The notes under the pieces are model-generated. The model was given only the letters and a program-made list of their open reading frames with translations, had not been told where the DNA came from and did no database searches. A program made the position numbers and the translations under genes. A stretch of 64,000 nucleotides of DNA from Thamnaconus septentrionalis. Lineage: Eukaryota; Chordata; Actinopteri; Tetraodontiformes; Monacanthidae. This document shows, one piece after another, positions 1-37,358 of this stretch; position 1 is the stretch's first letter; each line of letters opens with the position of its first letter. The DNA lies in the NCBI GenBank assembly GCA_009823395.1, contig CM020513.1, positions 7,614,001-7,678,000 of the forward strand. Reading direction: 5' to 3'.

Positions 1-289
1 GGGTCTCGCGTCGCTCTTTTTGTCGCAGGTTCCGCCGGCGGTCAGCTGATCCTCGGATCGCGACCGGCTGAGTCCTCCAGTAATAAACAGCGGAAAGCTA
101 ATCATCCTCCCCTCCGTTGTCAGCTGATTGTTCGCTAACAAGATTAATAATTAACAGCCGATCCGTCTGTTTACAGATAAGAGGGGACTTGAACGGAAGG
201 CAGTGATTCCGTCTCCAGTGATTGTCGTTGCATGATGGGAACTGTATTTCTAATGTGTGTGTGTTTTTGTTTTTTTTATTGTGCGGCAG
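1..289 (+). other. DNAJA2 intron (partial)
   Basis: This is the intron upstream of the penultimate coding exon of DNAJA2. It ends in a T-rich tract and a CAG acceptor at 287-289. I see no coding exon in it. Confidence 0.7.
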
Positions 290-685
290 GTTGCATTCGG
301 ATGGTGAAGGGGGAGGGGATGCCCCAGTACAGAAACCCCTTTGAGAAGGGAGACCTCTACATCAAGTTCGACGTCCAGTTCCCGGAAAACAACTGGATCG
401 ACGCCGACAAGCTAAACGTAAAGCAACCCACCACCCCCCCGCCTTGCATAATTTGGGACCTCTTTAAACTCAACGTTCACTTTAAATGTCTCCCAGGAAC
501 TGGAGTGCTTGCTGCCCGCTCGCGCCGAGAACCCCGTAATCGCCCCCGACGCCGAGGAAGTGGACCTGACAGATTTCGACAGGAGTCAAGGGTCAGGAGG
601 CGGCGGCAGGAGAGAGGCCTACAACGACAGCTCCGACGAAGAGGGAGGCCATCACGGCCCAGGGGTGCAGTGTGCACACCAGTAA
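290..685 (+). CDS. dnaja2: DNAJA2 (DnaJ homolog subfamily A member 2), last two coding exons
   Basis: DNAJA2 is a type I Hsp40 co-chaperone that stimulates Hsp70 ATPase activity and hands over unfolded clients in the cytosol. Only the C-terminal end is in the window. The exon at 290-417 follows a TTGTGCGGCAG acceptor and ends at a GTAAAG donor. It encodes the conserved GEGMPQYRNPFEKGDLYI segment of C-terminal domain II. The last exon, 497-685, encodes ELECLLPARAE, an acidic linker, GSGGGRREAYNDSSDEE, and ends GVQCAHQ-stop. The terminal CAHQ is the CaaX-type prenylation motif known in DNAJA proteins. The two exons join in phase with no break. The J domain, zinc fingers and client-binding domain I must lie upstream of base 1. 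The terminal motif separates it from DNAJA1 and DNAJA4, so I am confident of the paralogue. Confidence 0.96.
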
Positions 686-720
686 AACAAGAGACTCGTA
701 CATACACCGCACGCACGCAA

Positions 721-769
<49 letters not shown>

Positions 770-2470
770 TTTTAAAAATCGAAAACACACGAGCGTCGCT
801 TAAGTCCTGTCGCTAACACCATTCGAGACTTGAGACGACACACACATACCTACACACACACACACACACACACATACACACACACACACACTCTTGTACA
901 CGCACATCTCCCTCCTTTTAACGAATCCCATGAGAAGGAGACCAACGCAGTGACATACATATATACTCACCCTCCTCAGTTCCATGGTGCCCATAAGTCA
1001 AAGATATGCTGGATGTGTGACAGCGTTTTTGTGTTCATGGACAGTCGTGCTCATCGAGTTAAACAAAAAAAAAAAAAAAAAAAAAAAAAGAGAGAAAAAA
1101 AAGGCCCTCCAGCACAGAAGATGGTCTCAGTCTCAGAGGTTCGCCGCCTGAACTCGACACGGACCCCCCCCCCCTCCCTCCCCCCGTTTTCATCCTCGGC
1201 TTTTACCTTTCACTGTGGGGATATGAGAAAAAAACCACATCTGCGAAGCGTCTAGTGTATAAAACGTTACAAAAAAATAAAATAAAAATGAATTATGTCG
1301 ACTGCCTTGTCTAAGGTGTAGTTTAGTCTCCACACACAGACACACACACACATACATACATACACACTCAAGTGCATGCTGCTTTACCGCTGAAGATCTT
1401 GCACACGTAGATCCAGGCTCCGGACCGCCACCGCGGGAATCTGACGCCATATCTTTTGCGGCTCCGGCGAGCTGCCGCCACCGCTGTTTTTTTGAAACGG
1501 GAGCCCCCCCCCCTCCCCCACTTCCCGGCGTGTGCCACCTCGAAGCCACACACACACACACACACACCTTCGCCAAGCACCGCATCCTCCAAGGTGAAGT
1601 GTCGTTTTTTGAAAATGGGACCTCGTCCGCTTGCCGTTCGGCTGTAGGCGTCACCTCTCTGGCCACCCCCTTCCCCCTCAACCCCCTGCCCCCCTCCCTT
1701 CTGAGTGCAGCACCATGTTTTCTGGGTTTGGATTGTTTGTTTATCACACTCGGTTTGGTTGAAACAGAACTTGAGCCTAAATCCTTTTCTTGTAGTCATC
1801 ATGTTGACGTGGGGACACTCTTGTGTACTTTTTCTCTGTACGTGTGACATGCAGTGGTTCGGCGTGTGAGCTGCTGTGGAATGTTCCGGCTTATTAGGGT
1901 GATAAATTGTTCCTTTTTTTTTTTCTTTCTCTATCGCTCTCTCTCTCTTTGCTTTATTTGTGTTGGACTGCAGTGTGAGTGTAGGATCAATTACAGGAAA
2001 AAAAAAAAATAAATAGAATGTTTAATTTGTTTCCCCCACACCACCATGCCGACATCTTTCCTCTTCTCACTGGACCCACAGCGAAACTCTGCATCATACA
2101 TATCTCCCAACCTAGTAGTTTTTAGCCCGAATCCCGACATGTTAAGATATTTCCACACCCCGTGGATCTGTAAATAGCTGCAGCCTCAGTCCGTTGGTGC
2201 ATTCAGAGTCTACAGTAGCCACCCTTCGCGGAGCCACGTTGGATAAACATGCGACTGACCGCCAGTGTCTCTTCTGTAAATGTTGCGTTCACATCGAGGG
2301 GAGGAATCGGAACCTCTGTAGACTGGAAGACATGCACCACTTGCGACTTTGTTGTGTGTGTAATTTAGGCCAACGGGGGTGGGGAGATATTATGTACACG
2401 GCTGAAGGGGATCATTGATAAATGCCATTAATGTTTATGCTTATGTTTGTCAGAAATAATTAAAATTGTA
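686..2470 (+). other. DNAJA2 3'UTR region with candidate poly(A) signals
   Basis: This non-coding stretch follows the DNAJA2 stop codon. It contains (CA)n tracts at 722-765 and ~850-892, a poly(A) tract at ~1063-1089 and shorter CA tracts near 1335 and 1548. AATAAA hexamers occur at 1276-1281, 1281-1286 and 2008-2013, and an ATTAAA at 2459-2464 sits shortly before the first convergent-strand signal. The 3'UTR may use one or several of these. The open frames here are translated CA repeats and are not genes. Confidence 0.6.
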
Positions 2471-2506
2471 CAATACACAGCACGGCCTCGGGAGTTCTTT
2501 TCTTCC

Positions 2507-2512
2507 TTTATT
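2507..2512 (-). terminator. Poly(A) signal AATAAA, minus strand
   Basis: Plus-strand TTTATT reads AATAAA on the minus strand. It lies ~950 bp downstream of the stop codon of the minus-strand coiled-coil gene and just beyond the DNAJA2 3' end, so the two genes converge here. Assignment to the coiled-coil gene is inferred from position. Confidence 0.45.
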
Positions 2513-2879
2513 GGTCTGAGGGCCACAAGCAAACACACTTTCACTTTCGCTTCTGCACGTAAAGCCGTGAACGATGGGGTCGAGTTTATGTTTTTCTGAT
2601 TTGTGGTTGGAATAATCCCAGATTAACACTGATGGGTTTTATGAATCATTATTTCCTCCACCGTCCAACCCCTTCCTTCAAAAGAAAGACGTGAGCATGG
2701 AGGTATTCTCAGTCTGTTTCATCGCCTGGTTCGCTGCAGTGCAGAGCCACTGGACCCAGGAGTTCCTTAAAGCCAGCAGTATTCCTGTATGTTAATAAGG
2801 CACCACCACAAGCCATGTTATTTTTTTAAAACACACAAACAAGAAGACCAGGTTTGAAACTGTAAAACCACGTCAGTTT

Positions 2880-3024
2880 TGTGAGATTTGAGTAATACGT
2901 ATATACATGTATGTATGTATATACTGTATATATACGTGTATATACACATCTATGTATATATATATACATATCTATGTATATCTATACACAGATATATGTA
3001 TATATATGTACAGTATATACAGTA
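2880..3024. repeat. AT-rich (TATG/TATA)n tract
   Basis: Imperfect ATGTATAT repeats precede the MITE-like element, and similar repeats follow it at ~3395-3430. The short open frame here is low-complexity and not a gene. Confidence 0.7.
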
Positions 3025-3389
3025 CTACCCAGAAAATTAGAATATCCTGAAAAGGTTGTAGTATTTCTGCAATTCAACTTAAAAGGTGAATGTGACATAT
3101 TATATCAACTAATAATATGCAAATCAATATATTTCAATTTTTTATTTCTTTGGATTTTGCTGATCAGGTCTTGCAGCTTAAAAAAAACCCTCAAATTCAA
3201 AAACTCAGAAATTAGAATATTACATAAAATCAAATGTTTATGAAAATCTTAATCAGCAAAGTTACAACAAGGAACTGCTTGAGATGTCAATTTGCGTTTA
3301 ATGGCTCAATGAAATTTGTTGGTTTCACCTTTTATGTTAAATTGCCAAAATAAAACAAATTTTACTTGATATTCTAATTTTTCGGGTAG
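3025..3389. mobile_element. MITE-like element with ~22-bp terminal inverted repeats and TA flanks
   Basis: The left end reads CTACCCAGAAAATTAGAATA. The right end reads TATTCTAATTTTTCGGGTAG, its near-perfect inverse. TA dinucleotides flank both ends, as for Tc1/mariner-type insertions. It is about 365 bp, AT-rich, and has no transposase frame. A second, left-truncated copy lies at ~16345-16665 in a KCP intron. It is set in the AT-repeat-rich 3' region of the coiled-coil gene. Confidence 0.75.
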
Positions 3390-3457
3390 TACCTGTATAT
3401 ACATATACACACACACATATATATATATAGGTTAAAAAAAAAAGGTTAGCTCAGTGT

Positions 3458-6400
3458 TCACCTGTCTCGTTTGGACTGCAGGACGCTGGATCGCTCCCTC
3501 CTCAGCTGCTCCAGTCTCTCTCTGACCACCGTCTTCTGCTGGCTCTTGTCCTCCTAAACCCACAGCGGTTCAGCGAGGAGAATATCGATGCCCACATCAA
3601 ACCTTCCCTCCCAGCAGTGCACTTCTCATACCTGCGGCAGGTCCTGCGTGAGGTGCCTCAGCCTGTCCTCGTGCTTCAGGCCGAGCAGATCCTCCTCTGC
3701 CTTCCTGTTCTGGACGATGGACAGACGCTCCTGGACCTGAGGGACGGGTGGCGTCAACTCTTTTTTTTTCAACCTAACCTTTATTTCAACCCTTCAATAA
3801 CGCCTACTTCTGTTCCAAAGGTCCAGTGTGTAAAATCTGGGCTCATTTATGATTTTTATATTGGTAAAAGCTTAACATATTGCCCATAAATACATTCATA
3901 AAAGTGTAGTGTAGTGGTTTTCCTACCAATAGAATGGTTCTTATTTGTGTCCAACAATATACATAGTGTTAAATATTAAGTGTGAACGCTCGCATCCTCA
4001 AATAAACCAACAAAAAGACGGCAGACGAGGTATCCAGGCCACTGTAGTTCACTGGCAAACTCGGGAGATGCGCTGCAATCTAAAATGTGACCACGTGATG
4101 TTGCCGTTTCCTCTCAAAATCTCCAAATATTACACACTTTGCCTTGAATACACCACTCCCGGTTTTCTCACCCGCAGCAGCTGTCTCTCCCGGCCCCTCT
4201 GCTGCTTCCACTCCACCTTCCTCTGCATGTCAACCAGGTTGCGCATCGTCCTCTCCCTCTCCATCGCGGACACAGGCTGGATCAGCGTGGACTCCCTCCC
4301 TGAAGGGCTCCTGTCAAACTTTACAGGGAGGGAGACATTCAGCGCGGATCGTGCAAAACAAAGTCTTGTCCGCTTGTTTACTTACTTCTGCTTTAGCTGT
4401 GCGGTTCCTGTCCTCAGCAGCAGCAGGGTCTCTCAGGACCTCCCCGTGTGGCTCCCGTCCAGCAGGCAGCAACTCCAACTCCAGTCCTTGTCCTTCCACA
4501 TGAAGAGGTGCAGAGCAAAGGTCGCCGTCATTACCATCCCTTTGAAGCCGAGGAGGATCGGGAGAGAGGCCCTGCAGGGCCTCGGCGGCCAGAGCGTGCA
4601 TGGCGAGGTCGCAGTCTTCTCTCGTCTCCAGCGGCCTCACCTCTGGTGTCGACTGGCGAGAAGATGAGCGAAAAGGAATGAAAGGTCCAGTGTGTAAAGT
4701 TTGGCATCGTTTATGTGGTGTTTGAGAGAAAAGGCACAGCAAATCCATGAGGTTCAAATAATATGTTAGACAGCACCCTGCTGTTCAAGGTGCTATACCG
4801 TGTATGTCCTGTGGAAGGCGTAATGAGTATGTGGTGAGACGCGTTAAGGGTTTTCTGGTCAAAAGAAAAAAAAGCAGTGGTTTTTGTTGAGTCTACGTGC
4901 CTGCACGTAATAAACGGCTGTTGCCATGCTAGCACACCAAGCCGTCGTTTTTCACCGCCTTTCCCACACAACAATTTAGGATTTTAATATTGTCAAAAGC
5001 TTAATATACTATACAATTACCTTTGTAGTTAATATACAATTACAAAAGGTGCTTAAAGTGGTAGACATTTATGTGTACCCAAACTACTGTTTGGGTAACG
5101 TGTTACCGCAACATTTGTTGATGATACATTCATGAAGGTAACGCCATCTGTTGGGAAACAGTATACAATGTTATCGTAATTTGATCAAACTTCGAAAGTA
5201 CTATCTATATTTATAGAAGTACTTATATGAATTAAATGTTTATGCTTTAAGTTGTTTATACATCAAGTTTTTCTTTTCCTGTTGTGTGTATATATTACTT
5301 TGACTGACTCTGTTTATACCAGAATATACATATAGCAAGGGTCTTGCTCCTAGTTAGCTGCCATCTTGCACTGCCAGATTTCTAAGGAAGCCTGGTGTGG
5401 ACAATCCAGCCGTTTTTAGGGTGAACAGTCGCGTCCTCAACTAAACCAACGAAGAAGGAGGTGGACCCGGTATCCAGGTTTATGTGCGCAGGCCACAGTA
5501 GTTCACTGACAAGCTTGGGACAAGGAGGGTGAGCGAATGAGCGCTGCACCACTTGATGTTGCTGTTTCCTCAAAATCTCCAAATATTACACATTTAACCT
5601 TTAAATTGGATGCATGTTGTCCTTAGACAATTCTGAAGCGATACTCACGGCACTGCGCAGCTCTGCAGCAGACTGGGCTTCGGGCTGGACCGCGGCGGCT
5701 GTCAGAGCTTCTCTGTCCGTCTTGACCGACGTCTGTTCACCTTCGAACCCGGGGCTCACGCTGCTCTCTTGCTCTCTCGGTTTGCTCCAAGCCAGAGCGA
5801 TGAGGGAGCCCTGCTTCTCCAAGCTGTCGTCTCCATCCAGCCGAACTCCTCCCTCCTTGAAAGGACTCGGAGGCTTGTCGCTCGTCGTGTCCGATCCGCA
5901 AGCGATCTCCAGGTAGGGCAGGACCTCCACCACCTCTCCGCTGCCACCTGTGGCAAGAGACGTAAAGCGCTGAGTCCAAGTATCTGTGGACAATCGGATG
6001 TGTGTTTTGCTGTACCTGTGCAGATGTCATTCCCATCTTCACCACGTAGGCCTCGGCAGGGACTTGGGTCAGAGTTCAGGGTGAGAACTTCCACCAGCTC
6101 GCAATCGCTGGCATGATGTCCGGCTGCTCCATCGCAGCTGGGGTCGGATGAAACGCTTGGATGAGGAGCGACTGCAGAGCCTGAAGTCCCTTGAGAGTCT
6201 GTGACGAGGAGCTGGAGAGCGCTGATGTTGAGCTCAGATTCGTGATCGTCCCGTAGAGTTTGATCACGCTGGTGGGCAGGAGGAGGTTAATGGACAAACG
6301 CGGAGCAGCCGTGCATCAGTGTGGGACGTGTGGACGAGACGCTGTGGCTGCCCTGACTCACCTTGTGCATCAGCGCTGAAGCTTGGACCTCCTGGAGCTC

Positions 6401-9330
6401 CATCAGTTCCTCCAGGAGGTGCAGGCTGCAGAGCGCCACCTGCTGCTTCGACCGCAGCTCGTTGCTGGGCTGCGTTTTAGGCCCACGTTGATGAACTGCA
6501 GGCTCCCGAGCCCCGTTTTGTGCGAGCAGGTCGGCGTGGATCTGTCTCAGCTTTTTAACGCATCCATTTCTCAAGTCATCTGCGTGAAAAATGTGTAAAT
6601 CCTGAATAGGAAACCAATAAGCAAGAAACAGCAGCAAGTGAAAAGGCAGCTTCACCCTTTCCGGGATGCGCGTTGGGATGTTTCTCTTGCAAATCCTGCA
6701 GAGTGATGCCGCCCAACAACTGGAGCAGCTGCATCCTCTCCTGCTCCTGAATCAGCACCAGCAACTGCAGCGGCGACTGTGGCGAAATGCAAGGGCAAGA
6801 TTTTGCTGCTTGGACATTAAAATGCCGCTCCGCCAAGCCTCTCCCACCAGTCGTCTTCCTGCGCCTTCGGTACCTGGGGCGGTGACGTCGAAACGCAGTC
6901 TTCATTTTGCTGCTGGTCTCGGCTGTGTAGCCACCAGGCTGCCTGCTCTGCTCTGCACGGACTCCTCACGTGCGGCCTGAACGGACAGATCGGGGACGTC
7001 CAGCGTGAAAACTTTTGATCGTCAGACGCCAACCAGACATTTGTCGCTCGGTGCGCGTCGCGGTACCAAGTCTCCCAGGACTGCCGCGCTGCCAGCAGAG
7101 CGCCGTAGGAGGTTGTTTCCCTCCGCGCCCTCACTGTAGCCAACTTGATGCAGAGACACAACAGGCTGAGGTTCTCCCCGTCCAGCCTGGCAGGCAAATT
7201 ATTAACAAAAAAGGCCTCAATTACATCTAGCTCAAGTTTATTAGCATCTCCTCGTAGGTGATCTTTCTGAAGTTTCGGTCCAGTTTACCTCTTGCTCAGG
7301 ATCATCACTGTTTCCTTCTCGCGTTGACGAATCGCATGTATGTCACAGAGAAGTGAAGCAGCCGTCCAGCACTGTTCCTCGAACTCTGAGCAGCTGTTAA
7401 AGGAAACGGCCCTGCGTAGGAGGTGCAATATTCAATTACTCCTTTAGTGAGCAGGCTTATCATCTTTTAAAGTGTGAAACTCAATGTTGCTGTTTTTCTT
7501 CTCTCAAGAGTTACAAATTGTTTTTAGCCCTCGAGACGCTAACTCCTTATTTATTACTGTATTTACATCGAAAATCGACACATTGAAATCTTTTCCACGT
7601 CTTCCTCTGCACGCCCGTTACCGGCATATCTTGAAGGCTCCCGGCAGCGCAGCAAAACGGAGCACGTCAGCCGACTCCAAAGCCTCCTCTGCCAAATCCT
7701 CCAGCCCCTCCTCTTCCTGGCGCTGTTGCCATGGCAGCATGTTCTGCCAGTTAGTCAGAGCTGCGGTTCACCAGAAACCCACACTTACGAGTTGGCTCCC
7801 TGGCTGTTACATCGGGGAGAGAAAACTCCCGTCTGTGGCGGACCACTCACTGTGGTGCTCCCGCAGCATCTCCGCGTAGAGCAGGTGCGTCACCGCGTCG
7901 TACTTCACGTCCAGCATCAGGAGGACGTCTGACGGAGAGATGCAGCCCCAGGCCTGACCTCCGACCCCAGGGCGCTGACCCTGCCACGGAGACGGCGGCA
8001 ACATACTCTGGACGCCCTCGGAGGCTATTCTGAAAAGATAATTGGTTACTGCAATATGCACATCACAAGTGGAATCATGCACTGGTTTCCTCCGCCACTT
8101 TATATTCTAATGAAGAACCTGATAAAAGTTAATTAACTCAGTTTCTTATCTTCACACTATGCACATTTATAAGATACTTTCATGGCCGCCGGTCACAAAT
8201 GCTTTCACATTTCTTCTACTTTTTACATTCCTTGTATTCATCATTGTTATTGAAATATAACATTCCACATGTAAAAAAAATATCTTCCAATAACTTCAGC
8301 TGTTACATATGTCCTATTCACACATCCCAAGTTGTGCCTAGTCACATTCTGCATCCAAAAAATGATCTTTTACATATCAGAAAAAAGCAGCAGAATAAAA
8401 AAAAAACTTACTAATACAATCTCACCAATAAAAGACCTGAACTATTTCATTTCAACTGCTGTTCATGCTCACCTGGCCCAGGAGTTCCTGGCTGCTTTCT
8501 TGAGCCTCCTCGCTGCCTTTTTGATGGCATGAAGCTCCCTCTTCTCCATCTGTGCATGAAAAGAACATGCATCGATCATCAGAGCCGCTGATTGATGGTC
8601 GCCACACTACGAGCACCTACCTCCAACTTGTCTCTACACACTAAATCGAGACTCGTCTTGTGTGCTTTTTCACATGCGTTCAGTTGTGGGGTGTCATACA
8701 CACAGTCCTGCGCAGGAGAATGGATGGTGAATGATTTTCCCGTATCAACAGGTGTTGCCTGCATCCCAGCATTCAGCAGCTGGATGTCCCAGTACAGCTG
8801 AAAGAAAAAACAAACAAACATACATTTTTAGTCACGCTCAGGTGAAATATTGGTCTGAGGTTCCACAAACTACCAAGGAGCAATAACTAGATACTGTTGG
8901 CTACCTTCTCCTGCCTTTCCCTCTCCCTCTCCATTTCCAGTAGCACATCCAACACATTTTTACCAACACACAACCAGCTTTTGTCACCTAACGCAGCCTG
9001 AAAGAGACAAAAAAAAAAGTGTTTGTTAATGGACGGTGAAGGTTTGATCAGACTCCTTCCTGCTTGTTGACAGAAATATCTGCATTACCTTCTGCATGGC
9101 TGCACGTGCCTCGTCGGTGCTGGAGGGGAGGCGAAACACCTTGCGGTAGAGGAGGGTAACATCTGCAGCGGAGAACTCCGCTCCGGAAGGCAGGCCCAGG
9201 TACCGGTAGAGGCCAGTGGTGTAATCCTGAAGGAAGAAGCAAAACAGCGTTGGTTCTATTCAGACACGCGCACACAAAAGCCCTTTTTCCCCCTCTTAAA
9301 TCAGTCATAACGTTCTCTTACCGACTCCAT
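3458..9330 (-). CDS. Uncharacterised ~911-residue coiled-coil protein, 17 exons
   Basis: I do not recognise this protein and give no function. Exons in transcript order: 9322-9330, 9089-9226, 8905-8997, 8621-8797, 8473-8549, 7851-8029, 7622-7760, 7289-7393, 6874-7186, 6656-6776, 6362-6579, 6016-6268, 5649-5947, 4386-4652, 4172-4318, 3632-3736 and 3458-3553. The total is 2,736 nt. The frame is preserved over all 16 introns, which argues for a functional gene. The start is ATGGAGTCG in a good Kozak context (GCCAACATGG). The N-terminus reads MESDYTTGLYRYLGLPSG. Next come a basic helix (MEKRELHAIKKAARRLKKAA), the segment SPSDVLLMLDVKYDAVTHL, many Leu/Glu/Gln-rich helices (QLLVLIQEQERMQLLQLLGG, SLHLLEELMELQEVQ), and a Ser/Gly/Glu-rich central part. 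The C-terminus is highly charged and helical, ending ERSSVLQSKRDR. There is no signal peptide or transmembrane segment. The 313-nt exon 6874-7186 could be two exons. The region 5' of the ATG is short because the KCP poly(A) site lies only ~0.5 kb upstream. Confidence 0.72.
3816..4147. mobile_element. MITE-2 family copy (AAAGGTCCAGTGTGTAAAAT ends)
   Basis: It begins AAAGGTCCAGTGTGTAAAAT and ends with an approximately inverse sequence (CCAAATATTACACACTTTGCC). It lies in an intron of the coiled-coil gene, between the exons at 4172-4318 and 3632-3736. Further copies are at ~4681-5603, 11565-11968, 23922-24728 and 41225-41653. No coding sequence. Confidence 0.7.
4681..5603. mobile_element. MITE-2 family, longer or composite copy
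   Basis: The left end AAAGGTCCAGTGTGTAAAGT is at ~4681 and the right end CCAAATATTACACATTTAAC finishes at ~5603. The right part (5340-5600) matches the body of other copies, such as CTAGTTAGCTGCCATCTTGC. The middle is AT-rich and unlike the other copies, so there may be an internal insertion. It fills the intron between exons 5649-5947 and 4386-4652. Confidence 0.6.
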
Positions 9331-9699
9331 GTTGGCGCACTGCTGAATTATGCAAAGTATTACTATGGCGACAGCTGGTCTGTAGAAAACACGGTTCAGG
9401 TTACCAAACAACACGAGTGATCGCAAGCGGATCTGGATCCCAGGGGAAAAAACATGACACAATCAGCCTCTGAAGTGAATAGTAGTGAAAGTGGGTCCCA
9501 GGTATTACTGGAATTATTGTTTTGGGTATCTCATGCATTTTAACTGCACTTATTAACAGACCTTATCAAACAGTGACTAAAAGGAGTCAGACTAATTCTT
9601 TCCACGTTTGAGTGAACTGGTATTGACTAAAACAGAGACTAGATTAAAGAAATGCAACATTAGAACTTTTTTCTATATGAACAGTAGTGGACAGCGTGG

Positions 9700-9790
9700 C
9701 TGTGTAATACTAATCCTAATCCTAATACCAATACTACTAGTACTACTACTACTACTATTACTACTACTACTAATAATAATCATTCTTTCT
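9700..9790. repeat. (TAC/TAA)n trinucleotide tract
   Basis: AATCCTAATACC followed by ACTACTACTATTACTACTAC and TAATAATAAT, located between KCP and the coiled-coil gene. It is a simple repeat. The short open frame over it is not a gene. Confidence 0.7.
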
Positions 9791-9853
9791 GAAAAATGAA
9801 TTTAACCAGGAAAATAAAATGAAAAGAAAAACGGCAGACATTTAGTACATTTG

Positions 9854-9859
9854 TTTATT
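9854..9859 (-). terminator. Poly(A) signal AATAAA of KCP
   Basis: Plus-strand TTTATT gives AATAAA on the minus strand, ~410 bp beyond the KCP stop codon at 10271. It predicts a 3'UTR of roughly 430 bp (about 9840-10270) with no coding potential. Confidence 0.7.
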
Positions 9860-10270
9860 GAAGTCAGAGTACCTGAGATTATATAGCTTCCTGTAATGTC
9901 GCACGCCACAACGTGCTAAAAATAAATCTGTTCATTTAAATCCACGGTCAACATCTCATACATGGAGAAAAAGGTAGAAATTCAAACCACAAATCCTTGT
10001 GTAGTATAAATATTTAGTGCTACATACACGTGTGGACTCATTCAACAACCTTAACAAAATAGCAAAACAAAATAAACACAAGTATTTCACATCAGTCCAT
10101 GTGTCGGAGCCACAGGTTACGGAGGTTCACCGAACTTCAGTGTACAGTAACAGAAGGCTTGTGCAGTCCTTGGGTGGATTAGGGGGGGTACAAAGAGGTG
10201 GCAGTGCATGTGAGTGTGTACGTGTGTGAGCGTGTGCACGGCTCCGCTCCGGAGTGCGCAACTCCGAGCA

Positions 10271-35676
<25,406 letters not shown>

Positions 35677-36566
35677 TCTCCGCATGCAAAGAATAAATAA
35701 ATACAAAACCGAACCCGAACCCACCACACTGCCTGGATTTAAAGCCAAGCTAAAACCATGACATTCATTGGACTTTTAAAGTGATCGGGGGGAGAGAGAC
35801 GCGCTCCTCATCTCCCGGATTCCCCTCCTGTCTTGGCGAGGAGACCTCTCGCGCTCTCGCACAAAAAAAAAAAGAAAAAAAAAGCGCGTAAAAGAAACAT
35901 GAAACATCTGGATGCAAGCAGGGCGTCACAACATTACACTCCCCCTCGGGCTCGTTTCAGCAACAGACTTTAACTCCATGATGGCAAAGCAAAAAAAAGA
36001 AAAGAAAAAATGACAGGGAAAAAAAGTGGTTCATTAATAGTATCCTTGCTTTGGGGAGAAACTAGGTGGATGGAAAAAGAAAGAAAAAAAAGACGCGCGG
36101 TCGGTCGGTCGGGTGAAAAAGTTCAGGTGTGCAGTGCAGTCGGGTCACACCGGGTATTGTTCCAGCCTGCTGCCCGCCAGGAGGACTCACGACTGAGAGA
36201 GAGAGGAGGGGATTTTCTTCTCCTGTTTTCCCTCATTTCGTCTGGAGGAAGGAGGGGAAAAAAAAGAGAGAAAGATCTCTCCACCCAGAAGTGCTTTGCG
36301 TTGATTCCCAAAGACCCTGTTTTGCGGTAACGAGCTAAAACCCGGTGTGGAGACTGGAGAGGAGCCATGTGGATGCAGCTCTGCCTTACACACACACGCA
36401 CACACACACACGAGACAGGGGTGGGTGGGGGTAAACACGAGTAGTCATGTTTCAGCACACAGGGGCCCTCAGGTGTTCGTGTTGTCACAGGAAGATCTTC
36501 CTCTATTGTTTTTGCACTGGCTGCAGTCCTCTCAGGTTTTTCTCAATGGATCGACAAAAAGAAGAA

Positions 36567-36598
<32 letters not shown>

Positions 36599-37323
36599 AT
36601 AACACACACAAAAAAAACCTAACAAGTGTTTTCCTGGCAGACAACACGCAGCTGGAGATAATGTCTGCCGAGGGATGAGAGGCGCTCCGACACATTCCAG
36701 CATCTGATTTTCACAGCCTTCCGTCAGGCTGCTTCAGTCTGTAATAATCACAGTTTAAGTTCATCTTCAAGTTTCCGGTTTTCCGGCAAGGCACATCAAA
36801 GCTGAAGGCTGGGGGAAATAAGTGAGATAATGTGAGAGTGCAGCACTTGCACAATTAAGTTTTTAAAGTATCAGATGTAATCGTGGTGGAAATGTGCCGC
36901 CTCTTGAAGGCATGTGCGGACAAAGTGTCTGTTACACAGAGAGAGATTAGGCCTCATTTGAGCAGCGAGCGGGGGTCCTTGCGGTGGTTCCGTGGGATGA
37001 GAGAGTAGAAGTGCAACTTCTCTGAAAAGTTTCCCGCAAGTGCGGCCATGAAGGGAGGGTTTCCGGATGTGTAACTGGTTAAAAACAAAGGGCCTCAGTG
37101 CTGCTTTCGCAGAGGAGAACATATTAGGACAAGTGAAGACAAGCTGAAGATGCGTTTACGAACCTATAAGGATGACAAGAGTGAATTATGTCAGGTGTTA
37201 ATACCACAAACCCCATTTGCACTTTACACTCGACAACTGGGACATAAGAGTGGCATAACATAACATAACTTGAGACCATTGTCTGTATAGTTTGATAAAT
37301 AAATAAATAAATTAATATATATG

Positions 37324-37358
<35 letters not shown>

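Noticed and set aside
232..816. A single 194-codon plus-strand frame
   Set aside because: Only 290-417 is a real DNAJA2 exon in that frame. The rest is intron read-through, an out-of-frame view of the last exon and CA repeats.
2911..3243. 110-codon plus-strand frame
   Set aside because: It is AT-repeat translation running into the MITE-like element at 3025-3389.
9334..9385. In-frame sequence RPAVAIVILCIIQQCAN upstream of the coiled-coil gene start
   Set aside because: It is hydrophobic and follows a possible acceptor, so it could be an upstream exon. But the ATG at 9330 has a strong Kozak context, little room remains before the KCP poly(A) site, and no further upstream exon was found. I treated it as 5'UTR.
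36563..36600. (GAA)n tract as a coding poly-Glu or poly-Lys segment
   Set aside because: There is no flanking coding sequence or splice signal. It is a simple repeat in the KCP/CDHR5 intergenic region.
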